Assembly (NCBI GenBank): GCA_910584115.1
Contig: CAJTYN010000152.1
Coordinates: forward strand, 1-7,432
DNA length: 7,432 nt
Source: an uncultured Lachnospiraceae bacterium
GTDB lineage: Bacteria; Bacillota; Clostridia; Lachnospirales; Lachnospiraceae
Direction of reading: 5' to 3'
A program made the translations under genes and the position numbers. The notes beneath the pieces are model-generated. The model was not told where the DNA came from. It did not search any database and was given only the letters and a program-made list of their open reading frames with translations. Of this stretch, positions 1 to 4,582 are shown piece by piece (position 1 is the stretch's first letter; each line of letters opens with the position of its first letter).

Positions 1-3
1 AAA

Positions 4-49
4 AAGGCAGCAGCCCCGGCCTCTTATCTGAGACTGGTTCTGCTGCCTT
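4..49 (-). terminator. Rho-independent terminator, minus strand
   Basis: Perfect 10-bp inverted repeat: AAGGCAGCAG (4-13) and CTGCTGCCTT (40-49), with a loop of about 26 nt. Read on the minus strand, the right arm runs straight into a T-run (the A-run at 1-5). There is no T-run on the plus side, so it should stop minus-strand transcription only. It would end the transcript of the truncated oxidoreductase at 217-363. The loop is longer than usual, which lowers certainty a little. Confidence 0.72.
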
Positions 50-72
50 CATGATGAAGATCCCATGCTCTA

Positions 73-168
73 GAACGTGTTTGAAAACCCTCTGATCTCC
101 CCCGGACCCCTTGAAACACTTTTTTGAAAGGCAGGTGTTCTATCATCTGTGAATTTATGATGATCTAG
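73..168. repeat. Dispersed repeat, short copy
   Basis: This segment matches 2100-2120 plus 2285-2359 in the same orientation. The left block (73-93) matches 2100-2120 at 18 of 21 positions. The right block (94-168) is about 80% identical by eye and includes the shared core CCCCCGGACCCCTT. Here the two blocks are directly joined, whereas in the other copy about 164 bp separates them. Both copies lie just downstream of the stop codon of a minus-strand gene. No open frame or transposase was recognised inside it, so it is probably a non-coding interspersed repeat or a shared 3'-UTR element. Confidence 0.6.
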
Positions 169-216
169 AGAAATCTTAGGTTTGGCGGGGATCTTCACCA
201 GCCGGGACTGATCTGC

Positions 217-363
217 CTATATGAAAAAAGGAGCCAAAAAATGCCCCCTGACATTCTTTAGTCCCTTTTCTATCTTAAGTGGATCGTCCCAGTCCGCAGT
301 CAGGGCCGCTGTGTTTCCCGACTCCCGCGGACTCCCGTTTAAAATGATGATCTTCTTGCTCAT
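217..363 (-). pseudogene. Truncated flavodoxin-family NAD(P)H-dependent oxidoreductase (N-terminal remnant)
   Basis: A 48-codon minus-strand frame starts with MSKKIIILNGSPRESGNTAA and ends at TAG (217-219). The start IIILNGSPRxxGNTAAL is the first beta strand and FMN-phosphate-binding loop (GSPRxxGNT) typical of flavodoxin-like NAD(P)H-dependent FMN or quinone reductases, which are normally about 180-200 residues. After residue 21 the sequence no longer resembles the family, so about nine tenths of the protein is missing; a deletion joining the 5' end to unrelated DNA is the simplest explanation. The start at 363 is chosen because GGAGGA (371-376) lies 7 nt upstream; an in-frame ATG at 369 is too close to that site. 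It is divergent from the HxlR gene, a classic pairing in which the regulator controls the reductase. The promoter and ribosome binding site remain, so a short peptide could still be made, but no enzyme activity is expected. Confidence 0.72.
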
Positions 364-416
364 GTTCATATCCTCCTTGGCAGCAGGGACTGACTTCCCC
401 CGCGATCGATATTATG

Positions 417-444
417 ATTATAACAAGAATGAGACGACTGCCAA
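417..444 (-). promoter_or_regulatory. Sigma-A-type promoter of the truncated oxidoreductase
   Basis: On the minus strand there is TTGGCA (439-444, 5 of 6 to the -35 consensus), a 16-nt spacer and a perfect TATAAT (417-422). It points towards the remnant at 363, with the expected start of transcription near 410. The -35 box touches the inverted repeat at 443-469, which fits control by a repressor bound there. Confidence 0.6.
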
Positions 445-469
445 GTACGCACCTTAAAGTGCGATACTT
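443..469. promoter_or_regulatory. Putative HxlR operator (inverted repeat)
   Basis: Arms AAGTACGCAC (443-452) and GTGCGATACTT (459-469) are inverted copies, differing only by one extra base in the right arm, around a 6-nt AT-rich centre. The element lies in the divergent region between the oxidoreductase remnant and the HxlR gene. It overlaps the -35 box of the minus-strand promoter and ends 4 nt before the ribosome binding site of the regulator gene. HxlR proteins are dimers that bind such palindromes next to their own gene and its divergent partner, so control of both sides is likely. This is inferred from position and symmetry; binding is not shown by sequence alone. Confidence 0.6.
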
Positions 470-490
470 ACCAAAAGGAGAGTGTAAAAG

Positions 491-823
491 ATGAACAAAC
501 GCTGCATCTCCCAGGAATGCCTGGAAACGACCGGTTTTAGCTATACCTTGTCACTGATCAACGGAAAATATAAGATGACGATCTTGTATACCCTTATGGA
601 ATTTGGCGTCGTCCGTTTTAACGAGATGAAAAGATACATCGGCGTGATCTCTTATAAAACCCTCAGTTCCACCTTAAAAGAACTGGAGGCAGATCAGCTG
701 GTGTACAGAAAAGAATACCCGCAGATCCCGCCAAAAGTGGAATACAGCCTGACCGAGCGCGGCAGATCCCTGATCCCTATCTTAGACGGGATGTGCGAAT
801 GGGGCGATAAGAACAGGCTGTGA
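491..823 (+). CDS. HxlR-family winged helix-turn-helix transcriptional regulator
   Basis: This 110-residue protein has the usual length of the HxlR (DUF24, MarR-like) family. Family marks in order are INGKYKMTILYTL (23-35), RFNEMKRYI (42-50), the recognition helix region SYKTLSSTLKELEADQLV (54-71), and the wing and end YPQIPPKVEYSLTERGRSL (76-94) with the typical DGMCEWG tail (99-105). The ATG is preceded by AAGGAG (474-479) at good spacing. Cys5, Cys10 and Cys102 are present; some relatives (YodB, HypR) sense disulfide stress or quinones through an N-terminal cysteine, so a redox role is possible here but not proven. It is divergent from a truncated flavodoxin-type reductase, and a palindrome just upstream suggests autoregulation. 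Its codons look more AT-rich than those of the large genes to the right. The family call is firm; the inducer is unknown. Confidence 0.93.
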   Translation: MNKRCISQECLETTGFSYTLSLINGKYKMTILYTLMEFGVVRFNEMKRYIGVISYKTLSSTLKELEADQLVYRKEYPQIPPKVEYSLTERGRSLIPILDGMCEWGDKNRL

Positions 824-832
824 CCCGTGGCC

Positions 833-1558
833 TTACGGCTGTTCAGTCACTTTTTCGATCCGGTACGCGTTCCCGATCTGTGCCGGATAGGTTTCCATGA
901 CGCTGCCGTTAGACCAGATCCGCACCAGATCGCCCGCCTGGACCTCGTCCCGCAGATCTTCCGCAGATACGGTGTAATCCCCTGCGGACATAGGTCCAAA
1001 ACCATCCGCCACACGCACATACGTGACCAGCAGCGTGCCGTCCTCCATGACCTCTTTTACCTCCGCGTCAAAATTCATCACCTGCTCCGGTATGTCGTCA
1101 CCCTCGTATCCGATCTCCCGGAAGATCCGCCGTTCTCCATCGATCTCCACCATCACCTGGCCTTCGCTGCTCCGCTGATACTCGTAACCGGTCCCGAAAT
1201 TTGACTGATCGTTTTCGGCGGGGAGCTGCCGAGCGTCCACACAGGAGCGGATCTCTCCGTCCATCACTCCGCATCCGGACATGGAATCCACATAACCCGT
1301 ATCTTTATAGACCACGCCGTCGATCATCACAGCGGGCGGATAGGCGCCGTCGTCTGTCTCCCCAGCGTCTTTGCCGGATACATGCTCCTCATCCCCGCTG
1401 GCGGCTAACAGACTGCCGTCCGTTGGCCAAGATACCGAGGAGACCGGCTCCTCATCTGCCTGTGCGGCGTCCCCGGCCAGATCCGCGCATCCGGACAACA
1501 GACACGCGGACAGCAAGAGCGCCAGGAGCATAACGGATGTTTTTTTCATATCACTCAC
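833..1558 (-). CDS. Uncharacterised secreted lipoprotein with DUF3221/YobA-like C-terminal domain
   Basis: This is a 241-residue lipoprotein: basic start (MKK), hydrophobic core, then lipobox LSGC with Cys24 as probable lipid-bearing residue (an earlier LSAC, Cys19, also fits). An acidic, low-complexity linker spans about 25-72. Next is a segment with PPAVMIDGVVYKDTG (74-88), CGVMDGEI (96-103) and ENDQSNFGTGYEYQ (115-128), a pattern I associate with small surface proteins of clostridia and bacilli. The end (about 161-238) is beta-rich (DAEVKEVMEDGTLLV, AGDLVRIWSNGSV) and resembles the OB-like DUF3221/YobA type; this assignment is tentative. The start is GTG at 1558, chosen because AGGAAAGG (1563-1570) is correctly spaced for it; ATG at 1549 would remove only three residues. 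It lies 15 bp after the acetyltransferase gene and is probably co-transcribed with it. Its stop faces the HxlR stop only 9 bp away. Substrate or partner unknown. Confidence 0.85.
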   Translation of the reverse strand: MSDMKKTSVMLLALLLSACLLSGCADLAGDAAQADEEPVSSVSWPTDGSLLAASGDEEHVSGKDAGETDDGAYPPAVMIDGVVYKDTGYVDSMSGCGVMDGEIRSCVDARQLPAENDQSNFGTGYEYQRSSEGQVMVEIDGERRIFREIGYEGDDIPEQVMNFDAEVKEVMEDGTLLVTYVRVADGFGPMSAGDYTVSAEDLRDEVQAGDLVRIWSNGSVMETYPAQIGNAYRIEKVTEQP

Positions 1559-1573
1559 CGTACCTTTCCTTTT

Positions 1574-2083
1574 TTATAGACTTTTCAGCAGCGCATACAT
1601 GTTCATGTCGAGGAGCCTGCCATTTTTTACGGCGTTCTTCCTCAACGTGCCTTCGTATTGAAAGCCCGCTTTTTCGAGCACGCGGCAGGAAGCCGTATTG
1701 TACGCGAAAGGCTCCGCATAGATGCGGATGATATCGCTCTTTTCAAAAACATGCCGGCAGATCTGTTTTACGGCTTCCGTCGCGATCCCTCTCCCCCAAT
1801 ATCCTTCGGCAACGTAATAACCCAGCTCGGCGGTCCGCCGGTGTATGTTTCCCTGGCGGAAAACACCGATGCTCCCGACCACCCAGCCCTCCGCCGTGAT
1901 GGCAAAGGCAAAAGTCTCCTCTTCGTCCGCCGCGCGCATGGCTGCGATGTAATCTGCCCCGTCCTGTTCCGTATAAGGATACGGCAGGCCGTCCCTTAAG
2001 TTATCCTGTATCTTCTTATTGGAAAGGGCAGCCGCCAGGTCTGCCGCGTCTGTCAGTTCCCATTTTCTTATCCTGCAGATCAT
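1574..2083 (-). CDS. GNAT-family N-acetyltransferase (RimJ/RimL type)
   Basis: The 169-residue protein has full length for the Acetyltransf_3 group, which transfers acetyl from acetyl-CoA to an amino group, often a protein N-terminus or a small molecule. Visible marks are RKWELTDAADLAAAL at the N-terminus, the beta-4 strand TAELGYYVAEGYWGRGIATEAV (84-105) holding the acetyl-CoA pyrophosphate loop (WGRGIA), and NTASCRVLEKAGFQYEGTLR (129-148), the usual RimJ/RimL C-terminal block. A purine-rich GGAGGTAGGAGAG run lies immediately upstream of the ATG at 2083. It is the first gene of a probable two-gene minus-strand operon with the lipoprotein. The long repeat copy lies in its upstream region, so its promoter is within or near that element; I could not pick a convincing -35/-10 pair. 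The substrate cannot be predicted from sequence. Confidence 0.93.
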   Translation of the reverse strand: MICRIRKWELTDAADLAAALSNKKIQDNLRDGLPYPYTEQDGADYIAAMRAADEEETFAFAITAEGWVVGSIGVFRQGNIHRRTAELGYYVAEGYWGRGIATEAVKQICRHVFEKSDIIRIYAEPFAYNTASCRVLEKAGFQYEGTLRKNAVKNGRLLDMNMYALLKSL

Positions 2084-2099
2084 CTCTCCTACCTCCCGA

Positions 2100-2359
2100 G
2101 AATGTGTCTTAAAACCCTCTAAATTCTGTAATCAGATCAAATATTACGAACATTTGCTACGATCCACGACCGCTCAGGTCTTTGGATGTGTACTTTTCTA
2201 CGAGAAAAGTACCAAAAGCGCCGGGGTTGCTAAGCGCCAGTGGCGCTTGATCAGCAACGACCGGAACGAAGTGGAGACCTTGCGGATTTCCCCCGGACCC
2301 CTTAAAACGCTTTCTGAAAGTCAGGTATCCTATTGCCTGCAGATCTGCGATGATCATGA
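2100..2359. repeat. Dispersed repeat, long copy with hairpin-forming insert
   Basis: This fills most of the 282-bp gap between the DUF2142 stop (2366) and the GNAT start (2083). The outer blocks 2100-2120 and 2285-2359 match the short copy at 73-168; the inner segment (about 2121-2284) has no counterpart there. The insert holds two strong inverted repeats. Arms GTACTTTTCT (2190-2199) and AGAAAAGTAC (2203-2212) enclose a 3-nt loop. AAGCGCCA (2232-2239) pairs with TGGCGCTT (2241-2248), nested inside GTTGCT (2226-2231) and AGCAAC (2253-2258). No clear target-site duplication or transposase frame was seen. A mobile miniature element, or a structured 3'-UTR of the DUF2142 transcript, are both possible. 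Confidence 0.6.
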
Positions 2360-2365
2360 CGTATT

Positions 2366-4438
2366 TTACCGCAATAGATTTATCTGAAATGCCGCCCAAA
2401 GCACAAATAGATGTAAGACAACAGCCCCGGCCAGCAGAGCGCCGGCCGGATCCGACCGCAGCTTTATCCGTTCGCTCCGCAGACACGGGAGCAGTATCGC
2501 GAGCAGCGGGAGGAAGTACCGCCCCTGGACGCCGTCGATATGATCCGCCCCCGCCGCCGTCCAGGTGAGCAAAAAGACCCCAAAGATCGCCAGGACTGAT
2601 ACGGCGGATGCGCCCACGGCCAAGAGCCGTTCTCTTGTCTGGACATACTGCCGTTCCCCGGCCACTTTCACCGCCGCCAGGAGCAGCAGGAGCCAGAAAC
2701 CATACACCAGATAGTCCGGGATCTCCGTGTCCAGCCAGCCCAGCTTGCCGCCCACCATCGTGGACAGGTAGAAGTCCCCCTGGGACCGGAAGCTCTCCGC
2801 CAGGAGCCGGATCCCCATCGCCGGATCGGCCAGCACATCTGCCAGGCTGATCCCCTGCCACTGGCCTTTCGCCGCGTGAAAGGACGTCCGGGTCAGATAG
2901 TAGACGATCTGATACAGACGTACGGCCAGCATGGACACCAGCCCGCCGCCCAGCACACAGGCCCTGCCCGCCCACATGTGCCGGACGGATGTGCATTTCG
3001 CAGCCGGTATGAGCAGGCACAGGACAAAGAGGGGCCAGTACACGATCTTCAGCGGCACCACCAGCACGGCGATAAATGTCAAAAGGCCCCAGTCCCTCCA
3101 GCCCACCCGCTCTTTTTCATAGATACAGGACCAGACCTGTCCAGAAAAAAGATAGGACAGGGCCAGCATCATGCTGTCATAGGAACAGGAGGCGCCCAGC
3201 TCCAGCGACATGGGCAGCAGGACCGTCAGCGCCAGCGCCCCTTTTGCAAAAGGCATCCGCCGGACCGCCTGATACGAACAGAATGCATAGAACAGAAGCG
3301 ACATCCCCCTGGCCAGCATGATGAGCGGCACGCCCCCCAGACGCAGGGACCTGGCCAGAAGGATCCCCAGGATCTGGGGCAGGTACGCCACCGGCCAGAC
3401 GCCGTTCAACATCCGGGAGCCGAACGTGATCTTCTCCCCATCCCCCGCCCGGCTCAGGAAATGATCCCAGAAGAGCTGGTAACTGTAGGCCGTAGGGTTT
3501 TTCTGGGCCTCGTTGTAGACCATATCCTCCGGCCGCACATAGACATACCCCTCCTCGTCGCAGGCGGGCTGCCCCAAGATCCGGTCCGTATAGGCATAGG
3601 CCGTGGCGAAATGGGCCGGTTCGTCCGGCGCGGAATGGGGCGGCATCACGAACATATACCCGGTCCCCAGGACCAACACCAGGGCAAAGACCACCCGCTC
3701 CAGCGGCGCCTGCCGCATCTTCTTTGGAAAACCTCCCGCATACAGGCAGAAGAAGAGATAGAGGCCCCCCGTATACACGGCCAGGAGCAGGAAGGAAAGC
3801 TTTACGCCCGGGTAACCCGACTGGTAGACCTCCAGGACCAGATCTGTGGAGGCGGCTGCCCCTTCCGTGCGCGTTCCTTCTACGAGCGTTCCTTTTGCGA
3901 GCGTCCCTTCTGTGAGCGTTTCTTCTGTGAACGTTCCTTCTGCCAGCGCCCCTTCCCTATACAGGTCTTTTTTCGTCCGATATAGGGAGAAGCTGTTCCC
4001 CGGCGTCCCATCCGGCGCGCGCACCACCACTCGGAACCGCTCCCCGCCGTCCGCCACCCGGACCGGCTCCTCCAAGTCAAATCGGCGGGCCTGGTTGTCA
4101 AAAATCTCACTGCCCGGCACGACCCACTCTCCCAGCAGATCCTTCTCCCGATAGAAGCGCACCTGGGCCTTCGCCCGGCTGGCCCGCCCATAGGTGGCAA
4201 ATTCCAGTGAAAGACCCGTCACCGTCCCTTCCCTGAGCCAAAGATCCTGCACGAAGACGCTGCCCTTTACCAATTCCCCCGTCACGTCTCTCTCGCCGGA
4301 GATCCGTAGCAGCGCGCCCGGATGCTCCTGCATATGCAGGCTGTACTGATGATGGACCAGCAGCATGTCCAGCAGAAGGACCAGTCCCAAGAGCGCTAAG
4401 CCCGCCGTCCGTCTCCAGCGTTTCCATAAACCTATCAT
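2366..4438 (-). CDS. DUF2142 family polytopic membrane protein
   Basis: This 690-residue protein matches DUF2142, predicted GT-C-like integral membrane proteins often found with surface-polysaccharide genes; the reaction is not established. It has an N-terminal membrane segment (about 12-29), a soluble extracytoplasmic beta-rich region (about 30-205), then many membrane helices (about 213-235, 248-266 and onwards to the C-terminus). Family landmarks are PPHSAPDEPAHF (266-277), with the acidic PDEPAHF after a membrane helix as in GT-C enzymes, SYDS (419-422), GKLGWLD (564-570) and VQGRYFLP (637-644). GGGGAG (4443-4448) lies 5 nt before the ATG. Residues about 160-195 form seven pentapeptide units of EGTL type encoded by a 15-bp tandem repeat, unusual for the family and located in the linker before the second membrane helix. 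It is divergent from the large secreted hydrolase gene. I infer envelope glycan work, with modest certainty; the family call is firm. Confidence 0.88.
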   Translation of the reverse strand: MIGLWKRWRRTAGLALLGLVLLLDMLLVHHQYSLHMQEHPGALLRISGERDVTGELVKGSVFVQDLWLREGTVTGLSLEFATYGRASRAKAQVRFYREKDLLGEWVVPGSEIFDNQARRFDLEEPVRVADGGERFRVVVRAPDGTPGNSFSLYRTKKDLYREGALAEGTFTEETLTEGTLAKGTLVEGTRTEGAAASTDLVLEVYQSGYPGVKLSFLLLAVYTGGLYLFFCLYAGGFPKKMRQAPLERVVFALVLVLGTGYMFVMPPHSAPDEPAHFATAYAYTDRILGQPACDEEGYVYVRPEDMVYNEAQKNPTAYSYQLFWDHFLSRAGDGEKITFGSRMLNGVWPVAYLPQILGILLARSLRLGGVPLIMLARGMSLLFYAFCSYQAVRRMPFAKGALALTVLLPMSLELGASCSYDSMMLALSYLFSGQVWSCIYEKERVGWRDWGLLTFIAVLVVPLKIVYWPLFVLCLLIPAAKCTSVRHMWAGRACVLGGGLVSMLAVRLYQIVYYLTRTSFHAAKGQWQGISLADVLADPAMGIRLLAESFRSQGDFYLSTMVGGKLGWLDTEIPDYLVYGFWLLLLLAAVKVAGERQYVQTRERLLAVGASAVSVLAIFGVFLLTWTAAGADHIDGVQGRYFLPLLAILLPCLRSERIKLRSDPAGALLAGAVVLHLFVLWAAFQINLLR
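3856..3960 (-). repeat. 15-bp in-frame tandem repeat inside the DUF2142 gene
   Basis: Six clear 15-bp units run from 3871 to 3960 (plus-strand pattern GCGTTCCTTCTGTGA with 1-4 changes per unit), and a degenerate seventh occupies 3856-3870. They encode pentapeptides of the form EGTLx (EGALA, EGTFT, EETLT, EGTLA, KGTLV, EGTRT, EGAA) at residues about 160-195. The unit length is a multiple of three, so gain or loss of units by slippage would keep the frame and only change linker length. Confidence 0.9.
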
Positions 4439-4521
4439 AAGATCTCCCCTCCCCTCTTTCTTTTGGTTATTTTACAGTATCCACGATCCATATGCAAGAG
4501 ACAGTATCGTCAGATAGACTA

Positions 4522-4550
4522 TGGAAAAACATCCGCTGATATGATAAAAT
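4522..4550 (+). promoter_or_regulatory. Possible promoter of the secreted MBL-fold hydrolase gene
   Basis: TGGAAA (4522-4527, 4 of 6) and TAAAAT (4545-4550, 5 of 6) are 17 nt apart, about 30 nt before the start codon. An overlapping alternative -10 is TATGAT (4540-4545). The divergent gap 4439-4582 is otherwise AT-rich and holds no other gene; it must also carry the DUF2142 promoter, for which I see no clear boxes. Confidence 0.4.
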
Positions 4551-4582
4551 CAGAAAAACCGACATTGACAAGGAGATCCAAG

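Noticed and set aside
221..457. Plus-strand 78-codon frame over the divergent region
   Set aside because: It crosses the minus-strand promoter and remnant, and the remnant frame on the other strand has a recognisable FMN-loop motif and a good ribosome binding site.
811..844. Possible bidirectional terminator between the convergent HxlR and lipoprotein genes (GAACAG / CTGTTC arms with an inner CCGT/ACGG)
   Set aside because: The stem is interrupted by an 8-nt bulge and lacks a clear T-run on either side; it overlaps the coding ends. Too weak to list as a feature.
2157..3020. Minus-strand open frame that runs through the long repeat copy and the 3' part of the DUF2142 gene
   Set aside because: It overlaps the true gene in another frame, has no family features, and its tail is only a translation of the repeat element.
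3856..3960. CRISPR-like array
   Set aside because: Units are only 15 bp, directly adjacent with no spacers, and in frame inside a coding gene; it is a coding minisatellite.
2876..3985. Long plus-strand open frame of 369 codons opposite the DUF2142 gene
   Set aside because: Its product is rich in Gln, His, Pro and Arg with no domain, and it is antisense to a gene with clear family motifs. It is open only because of GC-rich codon use on the other strand.
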